Source of the DNA: Lingula anatina
Lineage: Eukaryota > Brachiopoda > Lingulata > Lingulida > Lingulidae
Reading direction: 5' to 3'
Assembly (NCBI RefSeq): GCF_001039355.2
Contig: NW_019774892.1
Span: 174,724 to 238,723, forward strand
Length of the DNA stretch: 64,000 bases
The notes under the pieces: generated by a model
The model's database searches: none
The model's input: the letters and a program-made list of their open reading frames with translations, nothing else
What the model was told of the DNA's origin: nothing
Shown here: positions 24,101 to 36,602 of the stretch, piece after piece
Numbering within the stretch: the first letter of the stretch is position 1
Layout: each line of letters opens with the position of its first letter
Made by a program: the position numbers and the translations under genes

Positions 24101-27100
24101 TCGTTTGCCCACCTGCAGGAAATGTGTAACATAACGATTAAATTTCCTAACATTTCGGCACAGGGAAAGTTTCGACAGGTCATTATGCGACATTCTGGCT
24201 TTATCTTGACCTCTGATGTATTTGTCGCAGTTTCACATAGTAGTTTCAAGAATTTTGTATATGCCGCTTACAGAATATCCCGAGCTGCTGAAGTGCAAAA
24301 GGGTTACTTTCCCTGTCACACTAAAAAAATTGTGACGTGTTAAATGCGTGCATAAGCCCCCACTACTTGAACATTTGAATAGGAGGCATTTGAAGGACGC
24401 ATCTTTCGATTTTTTAATGAAGTTTAATTTATATCACCAGCTGTTGATGTTAAGAGACTAATTTCCTATTATACACCTGTGAGCAAAACACCCCAAAAAT
24501 GAACAATCCTTTAATGTGGGGGGTTAGGATAATTCGCATATGTGTATGGGGGGGTCACTACCGTTAGCTACTTTTACTGTGAAAATGCATTGGTTATTTA
24601 ACAGAGAAGCCCGAAATACCATAAACTATTGCTCGAATAGAATTTAACCATTCTAAAATGCAAGGAAAAAACACACAATACATGCAGGTGCCAGTTGCTG
24701 TCACCAGCGAAGAGCTGGTAAAAAGGACACAAGACGGTTGCGCCTTCTCCAAATGCCACGCGGGGTCAAATAATGAGACGTCGGTCGTAATTGATATCAA
24801 AATTTTGCAGGTGTGCAATTGTATCAAAATTATATCTGCTGTCTCGACTGGGTTAGCAATGACAACACTGTCACAACTAATGCTTGGGAAAATATTCAGG
24901 ATATGCTCAATTACACAGGTTTATAGGGGGAATCATGCGTCAATATTTCCATAACATGTGATAAAAAATAAACAATTTCTGCTAAGCAAAATTGATAATA
25001 GCACTTAATTGGTCGGGAAATTTGATATATAACCTTGTTTCTATTCATGCAATTCAACTTACTTCTTTCTTTTATACTTTGCACCAGAGGGGTCTCGTCA
25101 TGTGATGTTGCGACCGTGTCGTGATTTTAGACATTTGATGATAGCAAGTGGGTTTTGTTACATTTTCTTGTATCGCATTGCATCAATAACGATAGACAAA
25201 AAAAATTCATTTCTTGAAACTCACTGTTAAGGTATTTAACAAATTCCGAATATTATATATTTTGTGTATATCTTAGGGGAAATTTTAGAGGTGCAATTTT
25301 TAGAATTATTTTCACACAGCAGCACAACATAAGATTATTTTTTGTACATTTCACGGAAAAAGAGGCGAGAAATTTGCCAAAAGATTGACAAGGGAACAAC
25401 ACAGCGAAGGTGAATGTCGGGTGAAAAGATCAGAGGACCATTCGCCCACTGTGCGTGATCTTGTGAAAAGTGAAACACGGTTATTTACATATTTAATTCG
25501 TCGCTTTCATCGACACAGAAAAGTGAAGAAAACGGCCTGTAGTCAATCAATATTACGGTTAACACTACTGAACAATGTTGTGCGTACCTTTTGCCCCTGG
25601 TGGTTGTTAGATTTCTATTCACAGCCATGTTTGTATCTTTTCAGGTTTTTGTGTTCCCTTTGCCGCGCTGCACCTGTCGGCTTTAGCGGCGTGGCCCACC
25701 TTGAATGCATGTTAATCGAAAACCAGAGAGAGAGAGAGACAGAGAGGCATAGCAAGGGAGTGAGAGAGCTTGTATATTATTAAGTGCCTTTTTTGTAAAA
25801 AAAAAAAAAAAAAAAAGGTACATGGTGAGAGGTTGACTTGTTGGTTGTTATCATTTTCATGAATACAGTTTTGAATGAGGTTTTAGATAATAAAAACGTT
25901 CACAAACGTTTCCCCATATACTATATTTGAAGGTGAAAATGTTCATAATTTGTTTTCTCAGTTAGCCCGATGACAAGATTACTTGGTCATATTTATACAG
26001 TAAGATTACCGAGACTGCTTCTGACTCTTCTGTTGACTTTAACCGGTTACTGTATTGATTTTCTCAGTCAATATAATATGATATAGCATATGCCCCAACT
26101 GTTTCTCATGGGACCGAGGACAACGTGAAGATCACTTGGGAAACCCACCAGCTGACGGTCATGTCGGTGGGAAACAGGATATTTTACTTGCAACAACAGA
26201 CATTCGATTAACAATCAACGTCGGTCAAATCGCATACTTTTTCATGATTGAAAAAGTACTTATGAAAATTGACAATATAAATATTTTAAGCAGGGCGCTT
26301 TTCATTAAACATGGTGTACGAGGCGAAAATTCCTCGAGAGCCTTGATGGTATATCCTCTTCTTTTTTATAAAACCAAATAGAACGTAAAACAGTCTGTAG
26401 TTTTGGAGGTATTTTAACGTAACAGGTTTTATAAGCCTACCACCAACAAATGCAGATGACGTACGGGACTCGACCCCAATTGTAATAGCCAATATACACG
26501 AAATGCTCTTTTATCGAATTTGGAAATAAATTATCTATATAAGATATTTTCAGACAACGCATGCTAACAATTCGTGAAAGATAAAGCGCCAAGCTCAATC
26601 TCATAAAAGGTGGATTGGTTTTAACATGACATAAAGATCCATTAAAACATTCGGCATTCTTCAAGATATCGGCACTGCTTGGCAGTTTGTGCAAAGAACA
26701 GCTATTTTAACATACAACAATGGTCCTCGGTGACATGAGACGCCTTATCGCTAATAGATGACCTTATTCACCTCAAAGATGACCTGTCTTTACAACAACA
26801 ATTAAGATCGCAATCTTAGGTAGGAAGCCTGTTAAAACCACTGGAACGCACCTGTGCGCCAGTGAGCCTGCTCTGATTGAGAAGACAGGTGTGGTGGTGG
26901 GGCCCTTTTTCCCCTCTCACCACCTGACCACAGGTCAAAGGAGCTCTGATAACATCGGCACCGTCGCCAGAAGAAATAACATACATAATTCAGAGTATCC
27001 TCAGCATAAATTTCACATGGATACTAATGTTAGAATTGTACTCGATGATACTCTTGATTACTGTGTAACCTTCAGTTCCTACTGTAATATGGGGACTCAT

Positions 27101-29612
27101 TAGTGTCACGTGGGTCTTAAACACATAGGCTTCATCAGTGAAATGATTAGGTCTTTGTCTTAAGTGCAGATATTGAAGAACCATAATATCATGAGATGTG
27201 AGCTTGAATATTTCCGCAAATTCATAACTGTGCTAGTGTTACATTAATAATACCCGTTGAGTGCTGGAGCCACTCTTACGTTCATCTGAAGTTGGTCATT
27301 ATATGTTTTCCTTATAGACAAGTTTGTAATATATTGATTTCATTTTAGCCACTTTTGATCTGATCATAATCGAACTCTTTCTTCACACAAAAAATGGTGT
27401 GCACGTTGACAAATGTGCAATATCCTTGAGAAGCTATTCGCAATGTTTGATAGCAGACAAGAGGATATTAAACTTCCATATCAGCAGCCCGCCATTTCAA
27501 CCACACTTCCTAACTCGTGTGTTGCTGTCAACTTCATATCCCAGTACAGGATGACGATGGAAAAAACAGGAAAGAGAAACAACGTGCATATGATTCATTA
27601 TTTTTTATTTTTATAGACTTATTCTATTGACATCATCAAGAAAAAAATCATATTTGATTTCGGCACAGTCCAATACCAGCACATCTGTGCGAAGTTACGT
27701 GTACAGTCGGACTAGCAACCCCTTAGGGGATCTCAAAATTGTACAAAATTTAAAACTTAAAAAAAACTTAATTGTACATCAGTGTTAAGACTCATTCTGA
27801 ATAAGTCATGGCATAAAATGCGTAAAATGATGCGAAAATGAAGAGAAATGAACTGTTTGATAAACTGAAAAATATTCTCGTTATGACTTGGGTGAACGCC
27901 GTTTAATAGGATGTGTAATGACGTCTAAATTAATCAACTGAACGCACTAATCAGCTGGAACCATATGGTCTACTTGGAAAGAATAAACTAATAGCTTATC
28001 AATTAATTAGTATAACCCAATGTAAAAGCAGGTTTACCACATAACAGATGTTTGCTGTGGTTATATACGACCATCGAGGATCGATTTCGTGGAACAATTA
28101 ATGAGAAATGGCTTCATGTCGATTACATTCAAGCTGTCACCGTGTCATGATAATGGGATGAGGATGAAGCCGTCAAATCAATAGACAACGACCGAATGTT
28201 ACAATACACTATGTGAGCCGGTCACATATATCTAGCTATAGCCCCAAATTATTACTTAAAGTACATGGGTGATTTTTACAAGATGTCGAAAGAAAATAAA
28301 AATCTACAAAACGGGACTCAACGTCCAACTTCACGTGCATACAACAAAAAGATATCAAAAGTTAGTCACGTTTTCAGTTTTCCTTTCAAACCCTTGCTTT
28401 GACACAAGGTGGTTGGAGGTTTCTCTCGTGCGTTGTCCCGTGATGATTAAATCCCTGAGTTGTAATGTTTGCTGTCGAGCACCTTGGCGCCACACGCTAC
28501 TCTCCATAGCCGGGCTCTGGGTGTCAGGTGCTGTACACAGCTTTAGCACCATTTGATTCATGATCGTCAAAAACACTGGCGTCGTGCGGGGAGACGGAAA
28601 TTTATTTTGTCTCATTGTTCTTTGGTCCTGGCACCTATGTTTAGTTGGTTTGTCTGCCATGTCCCATGGCGTTGCGTATCATTTTGCTGATTGGGAGCCC
28701 AAAAAAGACCATCACCGCTGTCGCCAGGTGTCAGTATCAGTCAGCAGCTGCCAGCGCGATAGTGTGTTTGTATCTTCACGGAGACACTAAATTGGGTGGT
28801 TTTATCTGGAAAGAACAGAAAGAGAAAATTTAGCTAATACGTGATAGCATCTTAAGTCAAAGTATCACTTCACGTGAACTTGAAAGTAACGCACAGTAAA
28901 ACATCCGTCTGAACAGAAAACATCTGGGTAAATTGTTAAAGAAAAACAAATGATGGGTCTATAAAAACACGCTGGTGCCCGCCTGTCTATCCACTCTACC
29001 CACAGATGCGACTCCGCACGGAAACTAAGTGCATTTATAAAATATCGACTCAATTTGTTTTGGGAATCGAATCTTCCGCAGCTGCACATCTACTGGCATT
29101 TTTATGAAATGGGGCCCTGAAGGTTTTGATGTTTTGGCTTCTCACCATGCCAGCCTGTCAAAGTTTGTACGATCATAAATGCCAGGAGGTAGCTTTGACA
29201 ATAGCCAGATGCGCAGGTGGGTATGGCAACCCGTGCAAAAATGCTCTGGGCCCTGCTGCATGTGCCCATCGGAGATTTCTCACGATCAGCGACTCCCAAA
29301 CAAGCATCAAGCAATTAAACAGACATGATTAACCTAACAGAGAAGCTTTTTAGGCCAGGTGCAGTTGGTAGTAATGTTAATTTCCTCGTATATTTCTGTT
29401 GAGAAAATGTTGGCTCGCAAGTAAAGCAAAATCCTTCCCAAATCCCAATTACAATATTGATTTTCAGGAGAAATGTCTGTTTTCACTGCATCTAAGGTCG
29501 ACAGAGCACTATATTGATTAGCAGACAGTGGAATAAAGAAGGAGATTGCAGAGGATGTTTGAATATAAACCTACCAGTAAGTTAAACGATTCTTGATCTT
29601 GATCGTGTAGAG
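18113..29612. other. Gene desert downstream of ID
   Basis: About 11.5 kb with no exon I can defend. It contains a hairpin MITE (21804-22051), a short GT run (21222-21237) and a poly-A run (25799-25816). It also has several GC-richer islands with CACCTG/CAGGTG words (for example 20990-21060 and 26840-26970) that could be regulatory. The longest open frame (25385-25783) runs into a GA-rich repeat and has no recognisable domain. The ID 3' untranslated region must begin just below 29613. Confidence 0.5.
21804..22051. mobile_element. Hairpin MITE, ~248 bp
   Basis: The left end ggcccattcccaatgaaac, followed by tatcgttctacttagatcgatc, pairs as an inverted repeat with the right end at about 22011-22051 (agatcaatctacgtagaac, then aatagtttcattgg). 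The arms are about 40 bp. The element is non-coding, so it must have depended on a transposase from elsewhere. Confidence 0.75.
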
Positions 29613-30630
29613 TCAGCAAGACGGGGGCCGAGATTCACAGCTATCAGCATCAGAAGCTTCCATTTCTTCAGTGTAGCTAGATTCCTAGAAAAAAGATAAC
29701 AAAAGGGCATCAGAAATGTTCTTCTTTTGAATGATATATGGACCCACGGGACATCAGATATGAAATGCATTTTATTTGGTATAGCTTCGTACGATATTAC
29801 GCATATCATGTGATTGAGTGTCAAGAGGCAGCTGTCCTCGTGAAATATATCAAATATCACGCTCTTTGGATACAGGCCAATCATTTCTCATGCAACTGCA
29901 CCTGCATAGCGGAAGGACAATAGCTTGCGGATAACAATATTAATAATAACTTTCCATTTGCAATATTTCCCAGGTGCAGTCAATGCTTTAATCAGTTCCT
30001 CGTAAAATATTTAAGAGAAATATCAGCAATGGTATTGTTTCAATACATCAATTGCCGACTGCAATTGTACAGTAGCATGACATATGGTTGCCTGACACAC
30101 CAATGTGTCAAAATATTTCAATGCATCACTACATCTCAAAAACACCCGTCTTGAAGGCCATATTCAGTGCTCGTTAATACTTCCCCTTTCCATTTCCATC
30201 TTGTAGATATGACTGTTTGTCGTAATATGTGTTTAAAAGTTGTAAATATTTTATCATTAAATTGCAAACATAATTATAGAAACAACATGACAATTTAGTT
30301 AACACCCACCTGTTTGTTGAGCTGTGAGCTCTCTATTAGAGGGGGTCTGGAGAGACCAGAGGTCAATGACGATAAAGTTGCCAAATTCATCATTGGGTGA
30401 TAGTCCAGCGCGGACTCCAAGTCCATAATATAGTCAATAACGTGTTGAATCAACGCCACCTTTGACACTTTCTTATTCTGTGGGACTGTTGGTACTAAAT
30501 CCTTCAACTTCGCGAAGCAGGCTTGAATTTCCGCAGCGGCATCGTTATTTTTCTCCTTAGTAATTTTTGCCTTCAATGTGTTCAGGGCTGGGTGTTCTGC
30601 AGCGATGGTTTCCTTCATCTGAGCCTTCAT
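29613..30630 (-). CDS. ID: ID protein (inhibitor of DNA binding, HLH without basic region)
   Basis: Two exons on the minus strand: 30630-30310 (ATG at 30630-30628, donor CAG|GTGGGT) and 29684-29613 (acceptor ttttttctag, stop TGA at 29615-29613), joined in phase to 130 residues. ID proteins form dimers with bHLH factors through a helix-loop-helix but have no DNA-binding basic region, so they block E-protein and related activators and hold back differentiation. The HLH spans about residues 32-75, with [17 protein letters not shown] in the loop and second-helix start and [11 protein letters not shown] in helix 2, very close to the vertebrate ID core. No basic stretch precedes it. The short acidic last exon (23 residues, ending SCESRPPSC) matches the family's habit of a small final exon after the HLH. 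Without splicing the frame would end VGVN. The open frame continues 5' of the ATG to about 30867, but that part overlaps the TATA box. Confidence 0.92.
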
Positions 30631-30768
30631 ATTGATATTAAATGTAAATATCCGTTGACTAAAATAGATAAAAATGCTGATACAAGTTAAGGTATCTTTC
30701 GTGTCCTCTCTCGTTTCGATCGAGCTAAGGAATGATGTGAAGTGTATTTCCAGGCTGAATATACTCTC

Positions 30769-30776
30769 ATTATATA
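30769..30776 (-). promoter_or_regulatory. TATA box of the ID gene
   Basis: TATATAAT on the minus strand, about 140 bp before the ID ATG. Transcription would start near 30740, giving a leader of about 110 nt. ID genes in other animals also have TATA-type, signal-induced promoters. Confidence 0.6.
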
Positions 30777-30857
30777 TCCTGCTGAGCACCGCCTCGCGAT
30801 TAATTATGTACAAACAATTTGAGCACTTGAAGGCACTTGATTGGCAGGGATGAATCC

Positions 30858-30962
30858 TTCCCACCAATCAACATCAAGGATTCTTCATACCTATTGTGAT
30901 AAGCTCCACCCCCTTTAGGCCGATTCCCACCGCCAACTGGGGTGACTTGATTACTTTCCCAC
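30858..30962 (-). promoter_or_regulatory. Three GTGGGAA sites in ID promoter
   Basis: GGTGGGAA reads on the minus strand at about 30858-30865, 30924-30931 and 30956-30963, all in gene orientation and within 105 bp, about 85-190 bp above the TATA box. GTGGGAA contains the TGGGAA core bound by Su(H)/RBPJ, the Notch effector, although the preceding G is not the preferred base. CCAAT-type words (ccaatca) lie next to the first site. Confidence 0.4.
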
Positions 30963-31186
30963 CATAATAGAACGCTACTTGAGCTCGCACGTGGTCTTAA
31001 AATATAGATATGATGAAAAAGGAGATTTCACTGTGAAGTAGTGGTCAAGAGTCCTTTAGTTTGCTGAATAATTTAAATTCCCATAGCTCTTGTGTATATA
31101 TTTTTCACATGACACCCGATCAGGTTTGACAAGTGATAAATTGGCGAGAACAAGCAACAATCAACAACAGCTGCCCCCGGCAGTGT

Positions 31187-31246
31187 GGCGCCAGCCGTGT
31201 GACGTCACCCATTCATACTGTGTATACAGCCATCGACTCGGCGCCG
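31187..31246. promoter_or_regulatory. CRE next to GGCGCC sites, ID upstream region
   Basis: A perfect CRE palindrome TGACGTCA lies at 31200-31207. GGCGCC occurs at about 31187 (in TGGCGCCAGCC) and again at about 31241, with a third at about 31433. GGCGCC is a SMAD1/5-type half site and CRE is bound by CREB/ATF. The cluster is about 0.4 kb above the ID TATA box, a usual place for a proximal enhancer. No GTCT half site follows these GGCGCC words at the standard spacing. Confidence 0.4.
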
Positions 31247-31964
31247 GGCCGGCGGTCGCTATAGTAACAACACTGCCAATCAAGGTGTACATCAAAGCCT
31301 CCGCTCACCGGTGACTGATAAATTGCATTACAATTCGTCACCTTCGGCCTGTAGATCTTTCACACTCTGAACACCTGCACATTTGCATAAATTCATGTGT
31401 ATTTTACTGTTGTTTGGTTGAATTTACTTCGGCGCCAGGCCCGCACAAGGATTTAGGAAAAATAAATACCCAAACTTGGCCATCTACTAAATAACTCCAC
31501 TCTATCTCAATGCTCTCACCGCACATTTAGGCGTAATATTATTGTTGAAGTTATTGAAGCCTACATAAAGATGTCACGAGTTTCCTCTTACTCCCGAATC
31601 GCCTCGCAGGTGGTATCGTCGCACCTGTAAAGAGTAAAGCGCTAAATTAAGAGAGAATTAAATACACGTTCTATCGAACAATAAAACAACAGAAAACAGA
31701 TGTTGATATAATAGTGGGATGTCTAAAATCTAGATTAAAATAGTTTTTTAAAATAAATATGTGAAAATAAAAACACTTCAAGTAAAAAAAAAAAAAAGCG
31801 ATCCCTTCCATCATATGAATAATTGTAAAAAATGGAGATCTGAACTTTAGGCACACATACACATACCAGTGCATATCAAGGCACGGCTTGGTTTCTTTGA
31901 TTTACTATTAATTTAAATAAAATAATAATTATATATATTGAAAGTAAGTGTTTTTCCTGTACGA

Positions 31965-31965
<1 letters not shown>

Positions 31966-32034
<69 letters not shown>

Positions 32035-32162
32035 CAAAAAGAAATAAAAACATCACAACTGCTGTTTTTTTTATTTCTGTGTGTGTGTGTGTGTGTGTGT
32101 GTCAAAAAGAAATAAAAAACAGCAGTTGTGCTGTTTTTATTTCTTTTTGTCACACACACACT

Positions 32163-32197
<35 letters not shown>
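31966..32197. repeat. AT, GT and CA microsatellites with an inverted repeat between
   Basis: (AT)n runs 31966-32032, (GT)n about 32078-32102 and (CA)n about 32150-32188, followed by a short (TA)n. Between them the block acaaaaagaaataaaaac is followed by its inverse and repeated (32033-32150), so the region can fold into a large hairpin. Open frames here encode only low-complexity peptides. Confidence 0.9.
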
Positions 32198-35100
32198 TAA
32201 CTGCATCCAGAAAAAATATTTATTTTGAATTGTAAAAAGTGTCAAAGTGCCATAGGAATTGCACATTTAGTTTTAGTTCTAAATCATTATCCTCTTACCA
32301 CTTCTGTTTTAATGACAATAAGCACAATCAAACAGATTTTTATAAGATGTCGCCCTTAATTTTCTCGTTTTAAAGTGCTCCCACTCCTTTTTTTAAACAA
32401 ATGATAATAATGCTTCACTAAATCATCCTGCAAAAAAAATTGTTAGATTTTTTATGGGATGAACATCAGCGCCCCTGATATATCAATTTTATTGGAACTT
32501 GTGAATTATAACGTTAAATTAATAAGTAGTAATATAAATGGGTTAATTATTCAGCTATATCTATCACACAAATTACACCAGATGGAGAGTTGTTCCACTG
32601 ATTCTTAGGAAACAACAATAATAATAAATAGCAATTTGTTTATCTTAGTTTAAAGTTGAATTTTCCCATGGAAGAAGTTCCAGGTGAGATCCAGGTAGTT
32701 GTCCAGTATGGCTTGGGCCATCTGTCCCATCTGCTGCTAAACAAAGAGCTTACCTCATGAGAATGCATCTGCTTCAACTTTCCCACACTCGGAATACGGG
32801 CTGGCAAAAAATCCAGCTGCCAGACCCACGATTCCGGCATCTGGACAGTCTGTCGTCTGTAAAAGTCTTCCAAAAATTTCACTTCTTTCATTTTTGTAAA
32901 AAATATCTAAAGAAATTTGTAGGAGAACTTACTAGTTTGTGGTCGCGTGGCTGAGTGTGCAGAAAGAGTATGGCGCGTGCCATTTGTATTATATTTCCAT
33001 AGGGAGGAGGGACTTAGTGACATTTTCTTTTGTTATCGATAAAGCCGCCATTACCTGAGTAAATGCAGTCGCGTGCCAATGTCACTGATAACCGACAGTA
33101 GCCAATCAGAGACGCGCTACGTCACAAGCCGGCAGCTGTTCAAACGACTACATATTACCACGCTTGTTTACCTCTTCATTCACTGGAAGGTGGCAGACAA
33201 AGGGGTAGTTCCTTAAGCAGTTCATTATCGAGGATTTGGGTGAAACTTCTGACCGTCGGAATTTTATTGATCAAACAAATATTGTGCAAAAACACATTTT
33301 GATTTCTTTTTTAAAATCAGATTCCCTCTGATTCTGTCTGTCAGCAAAAACCGTTGTCAATAACAAGCAACCTCTCTTTAAATGCTTCATTGCAAAAATT
33401 ACACCAAAGCGTACATTGGCACTCTGTTGTTATCGTGAAGTTTGTTTCAGCGAATCTGTTATACAGCCAAATTAGAAAAAACTAAAAAAAAACTACAATG
33501 AGGACCCGTCAAATGATCCTCTTTAATGTCGTAACGTCTTGATTGCCATTGTTATTCAATATAATGTACATTTTGATTGTTAAAAGTCTATCCATGGAAT
33601 TTTACGCTAAATGGTGTAGGGCATTACATGATACTAGATTTCATTTGTCATACTAAGAATTGAAATAGATTGCAACCATCAAGTAGGCAAATGTTCAGCA
33701 ATGAAGTCGAACGGTTCTCTCAGTTAAGCTTAACCGTCTGTAAAAAGTACAGGCCTACATTTTTTTTTTAATTTTGAACGTAGGCTCTTACCTAAAGCAA
33801 CAGCTGACGCTTTTTCTAGATTGCCAGCATACCTCCAAGATATGTTCAACGATTCATAAATCAGTATCCAGTGCATGGTGTGATGTTTGAAAGCTTTGAG
33901 ATGGGGACAGCGTGGTGTCAGAAACCCCATAACATGTAGAATTTCCCCCGAAAATAATGATAAATTTTCTTAATCGTTGCGAAGATTTCATAATAAAAAC
34001 AGTCTATTATTGTAGGCATTAAAAGGCTTGCGCTAAAATATGACACTCGTAAAGAAAACGGCCATCAATAATTCTGACAATATCTATTTCGCGGGTAATT
34101 TTCATCGAGTCTCAGAGCAACGAAACGTTGCTTTCCAACTGAATAAGACTTCAATTTGATTCATAATTTGATAATAGTCAACCTGTGTGTTTGCAACGTA
34201 GAGTGCTTTTTCACAAAATGTTAGTATTACAACATCATAACTTCTCAACTCGGCTTACATTTGCCACACTATCAGTTTGATGACTGACTTCTACAAACTT
34301 GTTCAATATGTTCATATTTATTATAAAATCATAATTAAAAGAAAAAAAAAGACTTTCAAACAAACAAATGTATAATCTAAACTGATTTATATCATGTAAA
34401 ATATCTAAAATAAATATATTTTGCTTCTTGCGACAACTGTGAAAATTCTTCAAGTGATTCTTCTCGTTTTATCCGCTCTCACGCAACGTAATAAACATTA
34501 AAAAGGTTTTCTTTGTAAGGTGCTTTTCATTCTTATTAATATTCTTTTTTATTCATTTCAATTGGTTATCAATTGGCCATCTTCAGAATTTGTTTTCATT
34601 ATATTATAATTTATAAAATTTAAGTGATTATATTTCAACTTAAAATTTATATAATAATTAAAAGTTAACCGCTTTTTTATCTTTTTTTCTTTGGCTCAAA
34701 TTTTGATTTAATCAACTTGTTTAACTAACATTTTATCATTATAATCATGATAACATTTGAGTTAGATTATACCAACACGCATTTTCTCTTAATGCGTTGC
34801 GTAGAATCTTATTTAAAAGCCAGGTAACCATATATGTTTAGAAAACTGGTGTTGCGTAAACTATAAATCGTGGCTGTTTTAAAATAGCATCGGGTTCATC
34901 ATGGGGCAGCCTCTCGCAAGCAGTGGGTGATTTATACTATTATTACCTAACTTTCCACACTGGCATTGATTCTATGTATATTTGGTACAGTGAGTATTAT
35001 ATTCCAACAGGTGTGCAGTTCAATAGTTGCCTTCCACACGAAGCCAACGGAAAAGAATGGGTTAAAAGGAGTGCAATAAGGACTTGAACTTTTCAACTTT

Positions 35101-35400
35101 TTTCCAGTATTCGTCCCCATGCATTCCATTACACAACTGAAGGCAATACATTCTTAAAGACGCCCCTGACATTGGTGCCCTTAGTGTCGGGGAGGTTTAC
35201 GGATCAAGGTGCGTGGGGACTGTATAGTTTTCCCAGCTGGGCCCGCCTTTCTCTTGTATTGTTATATATCTACGTGGATGTTTGTTTGTTTTCTATTTCT
35301 TCTTCGGTTGCATGAACACCTCGTGTTGATTCGACTTTTGTATTCACGTGGAAAGGTAAATTGCAGCGCAACCTTCAGGTGTGAAACGCACCACCTAATT
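32198..35400. other. Intergenic, upstream of ID
   Basis: Mostly AT-rich with no firm gene. 32650-32907 (minus) holds coding-like sequence described in the findings. 33090-33175 is a compact island with CCAATCA, a TACGTCAC half CRE, CAGCTG and TTGTTTAC (forkhead-type) words, so it may be an enhancer or promoter. Confidence 0.4.
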
Positions 35401-35409
35401 TGTGGTCCA

Positions 35410-35425
35410 GGCGACACTATGTCTG
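35410..35425 (+). promoter_or_regulatory. SMAD-type site GGCGAC-N5-GTCTG
   Basis: GGCGAC, five bases, then GTCTG fits the Mad/Medea site described in Drosophila as GRCGNC-N5-GTCTG, where it recruits Schnurri to repress. It has no CACCTG at the spacing seen in the four composite sites nearby. It lies about 4.7 kb upstream of the ID start. Confidence 0.45.
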
Positions 35426-35665
35426 CGACTTGGCTTTAATGCAGACTTAACAGGTCCTAAATCGCAGTATATCGAAACTGGACAAAGAGGTATCGCTAAA
35501 TCTTTTTGTTACCTTGCTTTTCAAATCTAATCATAGCGTGCAATCAGTAATACGTCTGTGGGATGATGAGTGTTTTGTACGGGTGGCTCTCCCCCACACC
35601 TGAGATATGCGCCCATGGTTCACAGTAGAACTTTGTTTACACTCCGGTGACTATGCAAACGCGAC

Positions 35666-35692
35666 GACGCCAGTCTGTCTGCAGCCCACCTG
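35666..35692 (+). promoter_or_regulatory. SMAD/E-box composite site 1
   Basis: GACGCC (35666-35671), AGTCT, GTCT (35677-35680), six bases GCAGCC, then CACCTG (35687-35692). Matches GRCGNC-N5-GTCTG exactly. The 16 bases GTCTGCAGCCCACCTG are identical to site 3. Confidence 0.6.
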
Positions 35693-36568
35693 GGTTTAGT
35701 CGAACGCTCACTTATCAAGGTGAGAGCTTGTTTACATTCCTACACATTAAATGTTTTCACGATAAATAAAAAGGGCAAAATATCCTCCGATTAATCTCCC
35801 ACTTTGAGCACGATCGGCTAGTGTAGAAAACTGATCAAGTGCAACTCATTACGGCGCCTTACTACAATGCGCAGCGGTGCCACAGAAAAAGCGACGGGAA
35901 CTTAGCAGTGAGATAATGAGAAAATATATTAAAATGTAATTATAGAAATAACAGTTTTATCTGTACAGACAGAGGGACAATCCTCCCACCTGTTGAAGGA
36001 GCTGAAACATTTAATAAAATGGGTTTTACCATAAATGGTTTCTTTGATGTATTTCCCTGCTTCTGAATATCAAATGAAAAAGCTGACTTGATTAAAGGCA
36101 ACTTAACTCTAAGTTGATTGAACGTGAATAAAGAAAAAAGAAACCATGCATTACTTACAATATGCTCGTTTAATTAGAAAACCGATACAAAGTACAAAAT
36201 ATATTTGATTAAAATTATTTAGACCAGTTTATTTATAAGAAATCGACCAGAATTGGTTTTCTGCTATATAAAACATATTTCAATGATAACTACCATAAAG
36301 CCAGTGAAGTACATGTAGGCTTGCGACGCGATATTCATCTGTGTAATTTGTGGTTTAAAAATTGCCTACTCATGTCGCCGTTGTTGCGGCTTTGTTCTGT
36401 ATGTCCTACAAAATCAACTCGAAAGAACTGCGATTCATACCCATTAAGGCCATTTATTCTAAACACTTTCAGGTACTGTTTTTTAAAGATTTTTTCTGTT
36501 TCATCAAATATATAAACATATAAATATTATGAAAATAAAATGAAAATGAACAAATACACAAATGCTTA

Positions 36569-36602
<34 letters not shown>

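Noticed and set aside
25385-25783. 132-codon open frame, longest in the desert
   Set aside because: No recognisable domain, no conserved motif, and the C-terminal part runs into a GA-rich simple repeat.
30631-30867. N-terminal extension of the ID frame (79 residues)
   Set aside because: It overlaps the TATA box, has no family similarity, and the ATG at 30630 gives a protein of the usual ID size.
31929-32228. Open frames on both strands with YIYI and THTH peptides
   Set aside because: They only translate the AT, GT and CA microsatellites.
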